From: Streptomyces sp. Go-475
Lineage (GTDB): Bacteria; Actinomycetota; Actinomycetes; Streptomycetales; Streptomycetaceae
Assembly (NCBI RefSeq): GCF_003330845.1
Contig: NZ_CP026121.1
Span: 4,383,501-4,447,500, forward strand
Length of the DNA: 64,000 nucleotides
Reading direction: 5' to 3'
The translations under genes and the position numbers were made by a program. Of this stretch, positions 40,536 through 49,353 are shown piece by piece; position 1 is the first letter of the stretch, and each line of letters opens with the position of its first letter. Below the pieces are notes generated by a model. The model was not told the DNA's origin. It made no database searches and was given only the letters and a program-made list of their open reading frames with translations.

Positions 40536-41513
40536 GTGACGGACGGTCAGCGCATCCCGGTGGTCATCGACTGCGACACCGGCGTCGACGACGCCCTCGC
40601 CCTGCTGTTCGCCGTCCGGCACCCGGCGCTGGACGTGCGCGCGATCACCTGCGTGGCCGGGAACACGGACGTGGAGGGCGTCGTCCGCAACACCCTGACC
40701 GTGCTGGAGCGGGCCGGCGCCCCCGACATCCCGGTCGCCCGGGGCGCCGAGCGGCCGCTGATCGAGGCGCCCCGCTCGGCGCGGCACGTGCACGGCCACG
40801 ACGGCATGGGGGACCTGGGGCTGCCGGCTCCGACCCGCAGGCCCGCCGACGTGGACGCGGTGACGCTGCTGCGCCGCGAGATCCTCGCCTCCCCGCGCCC
40901 GGTCACCCTCATCCCCACCGCGCCCCTCACCAACATCGCCCTGCTGCTGCGCACCCACCCGGAGGTGGTGCGCAACATCGAGCGCATCGTGTTCATGGGC
41001 GGCGCGGCGGCGGCCGGGAACGCCTCGCCCGTCGCGGAGTTCAACGTGTGGCACGACCCGGAGGCGGCGGCGATCCTGCTCACCGCCGGGGTGCCGATCA
41101 CGATGTACGGGCTGGACGTGTTCACCCGGGTCGTCGTCCCGGCGGCGGACGTGCGCAGGCTGCGCGCGAGCGCCGAGCCGGGCGCGCGGCTGGCCGGCGA
41201 CCTGCTCGCGCACCGCCCGGCGCACCCGGGCAGCCGCCCCGACGACCCCGAGGAGACGGCCGGCGGCCTCGGTGACGCGGGCGCGGTCTGCGCGGTCGCC
41301 GACCCCGAGGGCCTGGCCACCCACCGCCTCCCCGTCGAGGTCTCCCTCGCCCCGGGCCCCACCCGCGGCATGACGATCGTCGACCGCCGCCCCCGCCCCG
41401 GCGAGTCCGAGATCCACGAGGGCACCCGCGAGCAGCCGCTGGTGGACGTGGGGCTGGACGTGGACGTGGAGCGTTACGTGAAGCTGTACCTGTCGACGGT
41501 CGAGGCCGGCTGA
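40536..41513 (+). CDS. Inosine/uridine-preferring nucleoside hydrolase
   Basis: 325 residues, GTG start after GGAAGGAG. The calcium-site motif VVIDCDTGVDDALALLF opens the protein. LIPTAPLTNIALLLRTHPEVV, RIVFMGGAAAAGNASPVAEFNVWHDPEAA and the late acidic site GAVCAVADPEGL region complete the IUNH fold (PF01156). It hydrolyses the N-glycosidic bond of ribonucleosides for purine/pyrimidine salvage in the cytoplasm. It is monocistronic, with a 20-bp hairpin at 41531. Base preference cannot be read from sequence. Confidence 0.93.
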   Translation: MTDGQRIPVVIDCDTGVDDALALLFAVRHPALDVRAITCVAGNTDVEGVVRNTLTVLERAGAPDIPVARGAERPLIEAPRSARHVHGHDGMGDLGLPAPTRRPADVDAVTLLRREILASPRPVTLIPTAPLTNIALLLRTHPEVVRNIERIVFMGGAAAAGNASPVAEFNVWHDPEAAAILLTAGVPITMYGLDVFTRVVVPAADVRRLRASAEPGARLAGDLLAHRPAHPGSRPDDPEETAGGLGDAGAVCAVADPEGLATHRLPVEVSLAPGPTRGMTIVDRRPRPGESEIHEGTREQPLVDVGLDVDVERYVKLYLSTVEAG

Positions 41514-41530
41514 CCGCGAGCGGCACACGG

Positions 41531-41574
41531 ACGGCCGCCCCGCCGTCCTCGGGGGAGGACGGCGGGGCGGCCGT
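41531..41574. terminator. Strong bidirectional terminator
   Basis: A perfect 20-bp stem (41531-41550 with 41555-41574) and 4-nt loop, between convergent nucleoside hydrolase and LAETG-protein genes. Confidence 0.85.
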
Positions 41575-41598
41575 TCACACGTGGGGTGACCCGGGTGT

Positions 41599-42543
41599 CT
41601 AGGCGTTGCCGCGCTTCGCCGCGCGGCGGCGGGTCACGACCAGCATCGCCGCGCCGCCCGCGAGCAGGGCCGCCGCGCCGAGGGCGATCGGGCCGGTGCT
41701 GCTGTTGGCGCCGGTCTCGGCGAGGTCGCCGCCACCGCCGTTCGGCTTGGGAGCCGGGGGCGAGGTCGACTCGGAGGCGGACGGCGTGGGCGTGTCCGTG
41801 TCGGAGGACGGCGGCGTCGAGGGCTCGGCCGGCTCGGACGGGGAGGCCGGCGGGGTCGTCTCCTCGGCCGGCTCCGACGGGCTGGCGGGCGGCGTGGAGG
41901 CGGGCGGCTCCTCCTCCGCCGGCGGCGGGGTCTGCGTGCAGTTCTTGGTGCCGCCGTTCCAGGCCGCGATCAGCTTGTCCTTGATGACCGGGCGGTCCGG
42001 GCCCTTGGGCAGCTCGCCGTGCTCGAAGCCGTCCTTCGCGTCGAGCTCGCCGTCGAACTTCACCGCGCCCCGGTAGAGGTCGATCTGCCCGAAGCAGCCC
42101 TTGTCCGGGATGGCGATGTCGAGCGAGTCGGTGCCGCCCGGCTTGACCGTCACCGTGTCGAAGTCGACGAAGACCTGCTCGCCGGAGGTCGCGAAGGTCG
42201 CGCCGTGCGCCAGGTAGGAGGCGAGGGAGGCCGTGCAGGTGGCCGCGTCACCGGCGGCGCGGACCTTGATGTGGACCTTGCCGTCCTCGGTCGGCTTCAG
42301 GTTCTGGTCGTCGACCTTGACCGAGTCCTGGAACGTCGTGCCGTCGAGCGAGAACTGGCAGCGGTCCGTCCCCGTCTCCGTGCCCGCGCCCGTTCCGGGC
42401 TTGTAACTGCCGCCGGACGACCAGCCGTCGCCGCCGGGCGCACCGTGCGCGAACGCGGTGGTGGCGGAGGCGGCGCAGAGGGCGAGGGCCGCGGCGCCCG
42501 TCCCCAGCAGGCGGCGCGCGGTGACACGTCTCGCTATGGACAT
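41599..42543 (-). CDS. Sortase-anchored (LAETG) cell-wall protein
   Basis: 314 residues from the ATG at 42543. A signal peptide (RRLLGTGAAALALCAASATTAFA) is followed by an about 185-residue exported domain with few cysteines (RCQFSLDGTTFQDSVKVDDQNL; GCFGQIDLYRGAVKFDG), an about 75-residue Pro/Ser/Glu/Thr wall-spanning linker, and the sorting signal LAETG, hydrophobic helix and RRRAAKRG tail. LAxTG is the motif used by class E sortases in Streptomyces; no such sortase is adjacent. The exported domain recurs in several streptomycete surface proteins of unknown function. Confidence 0.88.
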   Translation of the reverse strand: MSIARRVTARRLLGTGAAALALCAASATTAFAHGAPGGDGWSSGGSYKPGTGAGTETGTDRCQFSLDGTTFQDSVKVDDQNLKPTEDGKVHIKVRAAGDAATCTASLASYLAHGATFATSGEQVFVDFDTVTVKPGGTDSLDIAIPDKGCFGQIDLYRGAVKFDGELDAKDGFEHGELPKGPDRPVIKDKLIAAWNGGTKNCTQTPPPAEEEPPASTPPASPSEPAEETTPPASPSEPAEPSTPPSSDTDTPTPSASESTSPPAPKPNGGGGDLAETGANSSTGPIALGAAALLAGGAAMLVVTRRRAAKRGNA

Positions 42544-42860
42544 GCGGATCCCATTTCTTGGCGTGTGCAGGAACCCCGGGTGACGGCATGCGGGCAGCGC
42601 GCGGCGCACGGCTGCCGGGGCCGCACCGGGGGTGAGTGGTCTGAGAAACACTGGGCTCATTGGTCACATGCGCCACAGTGAGCCCCCATCGTGGCGGGGC
42701 GGCAGCACGCTGTCAACCTGCGGGAACGCAAAGAGAGTTGCCTCTCCATCACACTTCCATCACGTCGGGAACGGCTTGCTCCGCTCGGTCCGGTGGTTCC
42801 TTTTTCCGCCAATCTGGACAGGTTTCCTGCTGTCGTCCTATGCACGGAAGAGGAGACCGC
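42544..42860. other. Divergent promoter region between surface-protein and glucosidase genes
   Basis: No gene seen. GGGCTCA (42653-42659) and TGAGCCC (42679-42685) form an inverted repeat. GCAAAGAGAGTTGC at 42728-42741 is a weak LacI-like inverted repeat that could control the glucosidase. Both are unproven. Confidence 0.35.
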
Positions 42861-44522
42861 GTGACCGATCGCTCCACCCTCGACCTGTCGTCCCGGGATC
42901 CCGACTGGTGGCGCCAGGCCGTCGTCTACCAAATCTATCCCCGCAGCTTCGCCGACGCCGACGGGGACGGCCTCGGTGACCTGCGCGGCATCACCCGCCG
43001 CCTCACCCACCTCTCCGCCCTGGGCGTGGACGCCCTGTGGCTGAGCCCCTTCTACCCGTCCGAGCTCGCCGACGGCGGCTACGACGTCGCCGACCCGCGC
43101 GGCGTCGACCCGCGCCTCGGCACGCTCGACGACTTCGACGCCCTGGTCGCCGAGGCCCACCGCCTCGGCCTGAAGGTCATCGTCGACATCGTGCCCAACC
43201 ACTCCTCCCACCAGCACGCCTGGTTCCAGGAGGCCCTGCGCTCCGGCCCCGGCTCGGCCGCCCGCGACCGGTACGTCTTCCGGGACGGCCGCGGCGAGCA
43301 CGGCGAACTCCCGCCCACCGACTGGCAGTCCGTCTTCGGCGGCAGCGCCTGGAAACGCGTGCCCGACGGGCAGTGGTACCTGCACCTGTTCGCCCCCGAG
43401 CAGCCCGACCTCAACTGGGAGAACCAGGAGGTCCGCGCCGACTACCGCACCACCCTGCGCTTCTGGTCCGACCGGGGTGTCGACGGCTTCCGCGTCGACG
43501 TCGCCCACGCCCTCGTCAAGGACCTGAACGAACCGCTGCGCGACCTCGGCGCGCCCGAGCTGAGCCGCGAGGAGGCGCTCACCGCGATGCCACCCGGCAC
43601 GCACCCCTTCTACGACCGCGACGACGTGCACGAGATCTACCGCGACTGGCGCAAGATCCTCGACGCCTACCGCCCGCCCCGCATGGCCGTCGCCGAGGCC
43701 TGGGTGCCCGGCGCGCGGCGCGCCCTGTACGCCCGTCCGGACGAACTGGGGCAGGCCTTCAACTTCGAGTACCTGGAGGCCGGCTGGAACGCCGACGAGC
43801 TACGGCAGGTCATCACCGACTCGCTCGCCACCGCCCGGGCGGCCGGCGCCTCGGCCACCTGGGTGCTCTCCAACCACGACGTGATCCGGCACGCCTCCCG
43901 CCTGATGCTCCCGCCGGACACCGACCTCAACGCCTGGCTGCTCTCCGGCGGCCACGCCCCGGCCGTGGACGAGGCGGCGGGGCTGCGCCGCGCCCGGGCC
44001 GCCACCCTGCTGATGCTGGCGCTGCCCGGCTCGGCCTACGTCTACCAGGGCGAGGAACTCGGCCTCCCCGAGGTCGCCGACCTGCCCACCGAGGTGCTCC
44101 AGGACCCGATCTGGGAGCAGACGGGCCACGTCCGCAAGGGCCGCGACGGCTGCCGGGTGCCGCTGCCGTGGACCACGAACGGACCGTCGTACGGCTTCGG
44201 GCCCGGGGGCGCCTGGCTGCCGCAGCCGCCCGGCTTCGCCGCCTACGCCGTCGAGGCGCAGGACGGCGTCGGGGGCTCGACCCTGGAGCTGTACCGCACG
44301 GCCCTGCGGCTGCGCCGCAAGCTGCTCGACGGTGAGGAGCTGACCTGGGCGGCGGACGCCCCGGACGGCGTGCTCCAGTTCGACCGCTGGGAGGGCTGGC
44401 GGTGCGTGACGAACCTGTCCGGTGCGCCGGTCCCGCTGCCGGCCGGTGAGGTGCTGCTGAGCAGCGCCCCCCTGGAGGACGGTCTGCTCGGGCCGGACAC
44501 GACGGTGTGGCTGGGGCGGTAG
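42861..44522 (+). CDS. GH13 alpha-glucosidase (oligo-1,6-glucosidase type)
   Basis: 553 residues, GTG start after AAGAGGAGACC. Full GH13 (beta/alpha)8 layout: WWRQAVVYQIYPRSFADADGDGLGDLRGI; DIVPNHSS (region I); GFRVDVAHAL with the Asp nucleophile; AVAEAWVPG with the Glu acid/base; LSNHDVIRH with the third Asp; and region V QPDLNWENQEV, which marks the oligo-1,6-glucosidase/alpha-glucosidase group. No signal peptide, so it works on imported malto- or isomalto-oligosaccharides in the cytoplasm. No sugar ABC transporter lies next to it. Confidence 0.93.
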   Translation: MTDRSTLDLSSRDPDWWRQAVVYQIYPRSFADADGDGLGDLRGITRRLTHLSALGVDALWLSPFYPSELADGGYDVADPRGVDPRLGTLDDFDALVAEAHRLGLKVIVDIVPNHSSHQHAWFQEALRSGPGSAARDRYVFRDGRGEHGELPPTDWQSVFGGSAWKRVPDGQWYLHLFAPEQPDLNWENQEVRADYRTTLRFWSDRGVDGFRVDVAHALVKDLNEPLRDLGAPELSREEALTAMPPGTHPFYDRDDVHEIYRDWRKILDAYRPPRMAVAEAWVPGARRALYARPDELGQAFNFEYLEAGWNADELRQVITDSLATARAAGASATWVLSNHDVIRHASRLMLPPDTDLNAWLLSGGHAPAVDEAAGLRRARAATLLMLALPGSAYVYQGEELGLPEVADLPTEVLQDPIWEQTGHVRKGRDGCRVPLPWTTNGPSYGFGPGGAWLPQPPGFAAYAVEAQDGVGGSTLELYRTALRLRRKLLDGEELTWAADAPDGVLQFDRWEGWRCVTNLSGAPVPLPAGEVLLSSAPLEDGLLGPDTTVWLGR

Positions 44523-44559
44523 CGGCCTCCTTCGTGGGCGGCGGCGTCGTGGCTGCTCG

Positions 44560-44590
44560 CGCGGTTCCCCGCGCCCCTTGCGGGGCGCGG
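44560..44590 (+). terminator. Terminator within a common Streptomyces intergenic sequence
   Basis: GCTCGCGCGGTTCCCCGCGC-type sequence, which I recall as a very frequent gene-end element in Streptomyces. The 9-bp stem is 44569-44577 with 44582-44590. Confidence 0.6.
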
Positions 44591-44697
44591 TACCCCTCGC
44601 GTGGCTCAGCAGCGGGTGCCGCCTTCCCGGACGGCCGCGAGAATCGGCGGCGGAGTGTCCTCGACCAGGCCGTGTCCGACAGGGAGCCTCGCCCGCG

Positions 44698-45480
44698 ATG
44701 AACAGGTCCAGCAGGTCAGCAGCCGTGGCGGGGGCCGTCGTCGCGGGGGTGCTCGCCTGTGCGGGGACGCCCGCGCAGGCCCGGGACGGCGCGCTGTGGG
44801 GCACCGCGGCCCTCGCGCCCGGCCGGGAGGGCGCCCTGTGGGGCGTCGCCACCATCGCGCCCGGCCGGGAGGGCATCGTCGAGGTCGCGGGCGTTACGGA
44901 GGCGGGGCCGGGAGCCACCCTCACGCTGACCGCGCCCCGGGGCACCCGGGTGACGGGCACGCCGCTCGACGCGTCCGGCTACCGGGGGTCGGTCACCGCC
45001 GACGGGCGCAGCGGGTCGTACACCGTCACCGGCGACAGCGCCGCCCGGTCCGAGCCGGACCGCACCTTCCCCTTCGTGCTGGCGGTGGCCGCGGACGCCG
45101 TGCCCGGCACCCGGCTGCGCGACTGCGCGCTGCGGGTCACCGACGCGCGGGGGCTGCGGCGGGCCGCCGGCCGGTGTGCCGTGACCGTGGGCCTGGCCGC
45201 GCCGACCCTGACCCGCCCCCTGTCCGGCGTGCCGCTGGGCACCCGGCCGGAGATCGCCGGCACGGCCCATCCGGGCGCCCGGGTCACCGTCCGGGACAAG
45301 GACGAGCGCGAGGCCTGCGCGACCACCGCCGCCCCCGACGGCACCTGGACGTGCACCCCCGGCGCGGCCCTCCCGCCCGGCGCCAACCGGCTCCAGGCGG
45401 TCGCCGCCCTCAACGGGGTGAACGCCATGAGCGAGCAGATCGACATCGCCGTGGCCACCGAGGCCACCGCGGGTCAGTAG
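44698..45480 (+). CDS. Secreted protein of unknown function with Ig-like C-terminus
   Basis: 260 residues from the ATG at 44698 behind AGGGAG. Signal peptide AAVAGAVVAGVLACAGTPAQA, then two copies of a 15-residue GALWGxAxxAPGREG motif, a beta-rich domain with two Cys, and a C-terminal module (PTLTRPLSGVPLGTRPEIAGTAHPGARVTVRD through GTWTCTPGAALPPGANRLQAVA) of the Ig-like type found in secreted proteins. No catalytic motif. It overlaps the convergent lipoprotein gene by 7 bp. Confidence 0.78.
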   Translation: MNRSSRSAAVAGAVVAGVLACAGTPAQARDGALWGTAALAPGREGALWGVATIAPGREGIVEVAGVTEAGPGATLTLTAPRGTRVTGTPLDASGYRGSVTADGRSGSYTVTGDSAARSEPDRTFPFVLAVAADAVPGTRLRDCALRVTDARGLRRAAGRCAVTVGLAAPTLTRPLSGVPLGTRPEIAGTAHPGARVTVRDKDEREACATTAAPDGTWTCTPGAALPPGANRLQAVAALNGVNAMSEQIDIAVATEATAGQ

Positions 45481-45977
45481 CGCAGCGCCCGGGCCACCTC
45501 CGCCCGCACCTCTCCGGACAGGGCGTGCGTGCCGCGCGCGGTGACCGTGCCGGACCCACCGGCCGGGACGTCGTCGACGGTGACGACGACCGTGTCGAGC
45601 AGCCCGCCGCCGGGGTCGGTGAACTCGACCTGGACCGCGAAGGAGCGGGCCGTGTCGTCGGTGTTGGCGACGGTGACCTCCACCCGGGCCCGGCCGTCGG
45701 AGCCGACCCCGACGGAGCCGAGCCGCACGTCGTGCTTCACGTCGATGCCGTCCTTGATGTCGTCGAGCCGGCGCCCGGCCTCCGCCGTCGCCGACTCCAC
45801 CGCCCCGGAGGCCCGCGAGGCGAGCGACTCGACGGCCGACTCCGCCCTGCGGGTCGTCTCCGCCGGGCTGTCGTCGCCACAGCCGGCGACGAGGGCGGCC
45901 AGGGCGGCCGCGGCGGCCAGGGCGAACGCAGGCGCCGCCCCCGCCGTAGCCCGGCGCGTCCGGTGGCGGGCAGCCAT
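45474..45977 (-). CDS. Small lipoprotein with FxLYD-like domain
   Basis: 167 residues from the ATG at 45977. Lipobox AALVAGC near residue 33, then an amphipathic, Ala/Glu-rich helical segment (TTRRAESAVESLASRASGAVESATAEAGRRLDDI) probably forming a coiled coil, then a C-terminal beta-sandwich (RVEVTVANTDDTARSFAVQVEFTDPGG; TVTVDDVPAGGSGTVTARG) of the FxLYD kind. Probably an envelope-associated protein. Function unknown. Confidence 0.78.
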   Translation of the reverse strand: MAARHRTRRATAGAAPAFALAAAAALAALVAGCGDDSPAETTRRAESAVESLASRASGAVESATAEAGRRLDDIKDGIDVKHDVRLGSVGVGSDGRARVEVTVANTDDTARSFAVQVEFTDPGGGLLDTVVVTVDDVPAGGSGTVTARGTHALSGEVRAEVARALRY

Positions 45978-46028
45978 GGCACCTCCCTGGCACAGCCGCG
46001 CGAGCCGCGGGCCGCGCGGCCCTACGGC

Positions 46029-46050
46029 ATCACGTGTGGATCACGTGTGG
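46029..46050. repeat. 11-bp tandem duplication at the DUF6479 stop
   Basis: ATCACGTGTGG is perfectly duplicated (46029-46039 and 46040-46050). The second copy (downstream on +) holds the gene's stop codon complement at 46041-46043. Confidence 0.85.
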
Positions 46051-46415
46051 CCGAGGCCGCCGCCGCCGAAGGACCCGCTGGATCCGGGCAGCCAGCGGCG
46101 CGGTGTCTGGTCCTTGCCGGTCCTGGTGCTCGCGCGGTGCAGCTCGTGGGGCAGCAGCCGCTCGCCGTCGCGCGTCACGACCGGCATCTCGTCCGGTTCC
46201 CGCATCTCCCGCATCTCGCGGACCGGCCCGGTCTCCGGGAGGTGCGGCTGTTCGGCGGGGTCGGGGTGGTGGGTGTCCTTGTCCATGACGCGCATCCCGA
46301 CCCGCACGGCCCAGATCAGCGCGCAGGCGACGATCAGCCCGCCGATGAAGGCGATGGTCACGGCGACCGCGTGATCTGACGACGCCGCCAGCACTTCGTA
46401 CGTTGCCGTTGTCAT
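46041..46415 (-). CDS. DUF6479-type small membrane protein
   Basis: 124 residues from the ATG at 46415, close behind GGAG. One transmembrane helix (AVAVTIAFIGGLIVACALIWAVRVGMRVM, about 14-40) is followed by a polar cytoplasmic tail starting DKDTHHPDPAEQPHLPETGPVREM and ending in a Gly/Ser run. The helix plus HHPDPAEQPHLPETGPV tail is the DUF6479 signature as I know it. These are common in Streptomyces and of unknown function. Confidence 0.78.
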   Translation of the reverse strand: MTTATYEVLAASSDHAVAVTIAFIGGLIVACALIWAVRVGMRVMDKDTHHPDPAEQPHLPETGPVREMREMREPDEMPVVTRDGERLLPHELHRASTRTGKDQTPRRWLPGSSGSFGGGGLGHT

Positions 46416-46646
46416 AGCTCCGATTATCGCCGACGGATTGCCATAAAGCGCCCGGAATGTCGCCTCTGACCCGGCCCCGGCCCCCGCGCCGCCCCGCACG
46501 GTACGGTGGAGGAACCGGGGGTATGACGCAACCGGTGGCCGAACCGGTCTCGCCCTCGGCACTCGACGAACCCCCCGCCTCCGTACACCGGGCTCGCGGC
46601 TTCGCCACCTCCTGGCCACGCACCCCGTCCGCAGCAGGAGCCCCCG

Positions 46647-47060
46647 ATGACGTCCGCATCCTCACCCCCGCCGCCCGTCCCCGCACGGCCCGAGGTCCGG
46701 CTCCGGCTCGCGGCCCAGCCGCGCCAGGGCCGCACCGCCCGCCGGATCGACGGGGCGTGGTGGCCCCGCTCCTACGACCTGGCCGCGGAACTGCCCGGGC
46801 TGCTCGGCGTGCTGCCGCGGGCCTGGGGCCGGATCAGCAGCGTCCTGGTCAACGGGGACGCCTGGCCCGCCTGCCCGGAGCGGTTGCTCGTCGCGGGGCA
46901 GGCCGTCCACGTCGGCCGGAAGGACTCGCCGACCGCCCCGCACACCGTCTGCCTGCTCGCCCCCGGCCGCGGCCGCTGGGACCTGCTGGTGGTACCGCCC
47001 GCCACGGCGGAGTCGGAGGCCGGCCGTCTCATGGAACAGGCCGTGGAGCAAGGCGCCTGA
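46647..47060 (+). CDS. DUF5994-family protein
   Basis: 137 residues. After a Pro-rich N-terminus the conserved core is RIDGAWWPRSYDLAAELPGLL, AWGRISSVLVNGDAWPACPERL and a C-terminal HTVCLLAPGRGRWDLLVVPPATA followed by a short helix. It is a small cytoplasmic family (PF19457) restricted to actinobacteria, with unknown role. Streptomyces carries several paralogues. Its stop abuts the DUF1304 stop on the other strand with no gap. Confidence 0.85.
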   Translation: MTSASSPPPPVPARPEVRLRLAAQPRQGRTARRIDGAWWPRSYDLAAELPGLLGVLPRAWGRISSVLVNGDAWPACPERLLVAGQAVHVGRKDSPTAPHTVCLLAPGRGRWDLLVVPPATAESEAGRLMEQAVEQGA

Positions 47061-47423
47061 CTACCCCGCGATCAGCACCAGGGCCAGGGCGGCCAGTGCC
47101 GGGACGGTCTGTACGAAGAGGATCTTCCGGCTGGCGGTGGCGGCGCCGTACACCCCCGCGACCGCCACGCACACCAGGAAGAACACCGAGACCTGGAAGC
47201 CCACGGGGTCGGACGCCACCGCGCCCCACACCAGCCCGGCGGCGAGGAAGCCGTTGTAGAGGCCCTGGTTGGCGGCGAGGGCCTTCGTTTCGGCGGCGAA
47301 CCCGGCGGTGGTGCCGAAGGCGGCGCGGGCCCGGGGCGTGGTCCACAGGAACATCTCCAGCACCAGGATGTAGGCGTGGAGCGCGGCGAGGGCCAGGACC
47401 GCGAGGGTGGCGAGGGTCGGCAT
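47061..47423 (-). CDS. DUF1304-family membrane protein
   Basis: 120 residues, four transmembrane helices filling the whole protein. The family core HAYILVLEMFLWTTPRARAAFG, then ETKALAANQGLYNGFLAAGLVWG, is clear. DUF1304 proteins are small inner-membrane proteins of unknown function. The ATG at 47423 faces a 170-nt gap (47424-47593) in which I see no gene or clear signal. Confidence 0.88.
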   Translation of the reverse strand: MPTLATLAVLALAALHAYILVLEMFLWTTPRARAAFGTTAGFAAETKALAANQGLYNGFLAAGLVWGAVASDPVGFQVSVFFLVCVAVAGVYGAATASRKILFVQTVPALAALALVLIAG

Positions 47424-47593
47424 GCGCGCATCATCGCAGCTTCGCCCCGCCCTCCCCGTTCGGGCCTCCCCGGGAGGCGCCGCGGGGTGCCGGGTGGCAG
47501 ATTGCGGCCAGAGGAAGGCCGGCCGGGCCGTCGCGTCCCCGCGTGTGCCGCTCGGGAGCCCGGTCCGGCCTTCCCGCCCGCCGGCGCGGCGGG

Positions 47594-48991
47594 TCAGTAG
47601 CCGACGCGGAACGTCGCGTCCGCGCGGTCGGTGGCGGTGGCGACGGGGTCGATGCGCAGGGCGTAGCCGGAGTGGCGCAGGTAGCGCGTCGGGTGGTTGT
47701 GCGAGCGGAACGACGTCCAGGCGGGGTCGGCCAGCCCGGCGACCTTGTGGAAGGTGGCGTCCTGGGCGAACACGGACGTGCCGTCGTTCACGTCCAGCCG
47801 CAGGGCGTAGCTGTAGTGCCGCAGGTACCGGTCCGGGTAGTTGACCGACTGGAAGGACACCCCGGACGCGTCGGCGAGGCCCGGCACGAGCTTCCACTGG
47901 GAGTCGGCGTACGGGTCGAGGGGGTAGGGGTCGATCCGGCCGGCGAAACCGGCGTGGCGGATGTAGCGGTCCGGGTGGTTGTACGACTTCAGCCGGTTCC
48001 AGGCCGGGGCTCCCCAGTGCGCGAGGAGGTTGTCGTACTGCGTGCCGGTGAGCGGGGCGATGCTGCCGTGCTTGGAGTTCAGCGGCTGCGTGTAGCGGCG
48101 CTGGTCGACCGGGGTCCAGGTGCCGGAGGCGAGGTCGGCGGTCTGCCAGGCGTAGAAGACGCCGTTCGGTGTGTACGTGTCACCCCAGAGGTACCAGGTG
48201 CCGGTGGAGTGCGACCGGACGAGGATCGGCGCCTCGGTGCCGCCGTGGGCCACCGGGGTGCTGAAGACCTGCCAGCTGCCCGGGGCGAGCGTGGCGGAGC
48301 GCGCGCCGACCAGGGTCTGCTTCGAACTGTCCTTGAAGTACATGTAGTTCGTGCCGCCGACACCGAGGGCGAAGCTGCCGTCGATCACGTCGTAGCCCGG
48401 GTCGAAGTAGACCTGGGGCGCGGAGACGGTGCGGAAGTCGGTCGTGTAGTTGACCATCAGGACGTTGTGGCCGCTGGAGTTCACGGACGAGTAGACGATC
48501 CCGTACTGCCCGCGTGAGGCGTCCCAGAAGGCCTCCGGGGCCCAGCTGTGCGTGGCCATGTCGTGCAGCTTCAGCAGCCGGTAGCCGGTGAGGGAGCGCA
48601 GGTCGGCGGAGTCCCAGACGTGGATGTACGGGCTGTTGCGGTTCCAGTCGGTGCCCTTGAGGTCGGTGGCGAGGACGGTGAAGGTGCCGTCCTGCTTGCG
48701 CAGGATGAACGGGTCGCGCAGGCCGCCGGCGCCCTGGGTGGGGGTGACGACCGGCCGGTTCTGGTTGAGCGGCGTCCACTCCAGGCCGTCGAGGCTGACG
48801 GCGAGGTGCAGGCCGTACTCGGTGCCGGCGCCGAGGTTGGTCGACTCGGTGAAGTAGCCCATCACGTACGCCGGTCCGGTCGCCGCTCCGGCCGTGCCGG
48901 CGCCCAGGGCCAGATCGGTGGTGAGTGCGAGCGGCAGGGCCGCGGCCATGCCGAGGACGTGGCGGCGGGAGGGTCTGCGGGGGGCGGTCAT
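47594..48991 (-). CDS. Tat-exported GH43-like glycosidase with CBM42 (AbfB) domain
   Basis: 465 residues from the ATG at 48991. Twin-arginine signal SRRHVLGMAAALPLALT. Residues about 40-320 form a five-bladed GH43-like propeller (HLAVSLDGLEWTPLNQNRPVV; GGLRDPFILRKQDGTFTVLATD; ATHSWAPEAFWDASRGQYGIVYS). Residues about 335-465 contain three AbfB repeats of the form SYNHPDRYIRHAGFAGRID, SVNYPDRYLRHYSYALRLD and SHNHPTRYLRHSGYALRID, which bind arabinofuranosyl side chains. Likely an extracellular arabinofuranosidase or related enzyme acting on plant arabinoxylan. It is monocistronic. Confidence 0.9.
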   Translation of the reverse strand: MTAPRRPSRRHVLGMAAALPLALTTDLALGAGTAGAATGPAYVMGYFTESTNLGAGTEYGLHLAVSLDGLEWTPLNQNRPVVTPTQGAGGLRDPFILRKQDGTFTVLATDLKGTDWNRNSPYIHVWDSADLRSLTGYRLLKLHDMATHSWAPEAFWDASRGQYGIVYSSVNSSGHNVLMVNYTTDFRTVSAPQVYFDPGYDVIDGSFALGVGGTNYMYFKDSSKQTLVGARSATLAPGSWQVFSTPVAHGGTEAPILVRSHSTGTWYLWGDTYTPNGVFYAWQTADLASGTWTPVDQRRYTQPLNSKHGSIAPLTGTQYDNLLAHWGAPAWNRLKSYNHPDRYIRHAGFAGRIDPYPLDPYADSQWKLVPGLADASGVSFQSVNYPDRYLRHYSYALRLDVNDGTSVFAQDATFHKVAGLADPAWTSFRSHNHPTRYLRHSGYALRIDPVATATDRADATFRVGY

Positions 48992-49353
48992 GGTGGCTCG
49001 GCCTTCCGTCGGGGGTCCGGAACGAAGCGATGGCGCACGGCTGGATGTCTGAAATACCGAACGAGGTTCGGCAATTCGGCCAGACCGTAGGGCCGGTGGC
49101 CGTACGGCGTCAATGGCCCGGACGCGAACTCCCGCTGCGGTGCGGGCCTGCGCCGCACCGGCGTCCGACCCTGCGGTGAAGTCGGGGGAAAACAACGGCC
49201 GTTGACAGCGATTCGGCCGACGGGGGCCGGTTTTCGATCACCCCCTGGAAGGATGTGGGGCCCGCCCGCTCCCCACGACGATGATCCCCGACCTGTTCGA
49301 ACACGACGTACTCGCATTCCGACGTACTCGAACACCAAGGAAGGGGCAAGCCG
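48992..49353. other. Divergent promoter region between GH43 and serine-hydrolase genes
   Basis: No gene. CCGAACGAGGTTCGG at 49057-49071 is a perfect inverted repeat about 65 nt upstream of the GH43 start and a candidate sugar-regulator operator. On the other side, GACGTACTCG is directly repeated at 49305-49314 and 49321-49330, flanked by TGTTCGA and TCGAACA, 24 nt upstream of the hydrolase start. TTGACA at 49202 has no good -10 partner. Confidence 0.5.

Noticed and set aside
44560..44600. Strand-specific mobile or regulatory repeat after the glucosidase gene
   Set aside because: It matches a very common Streptomyces gene-end sequence and forms a terminator hairpin, so no special role is claimed.
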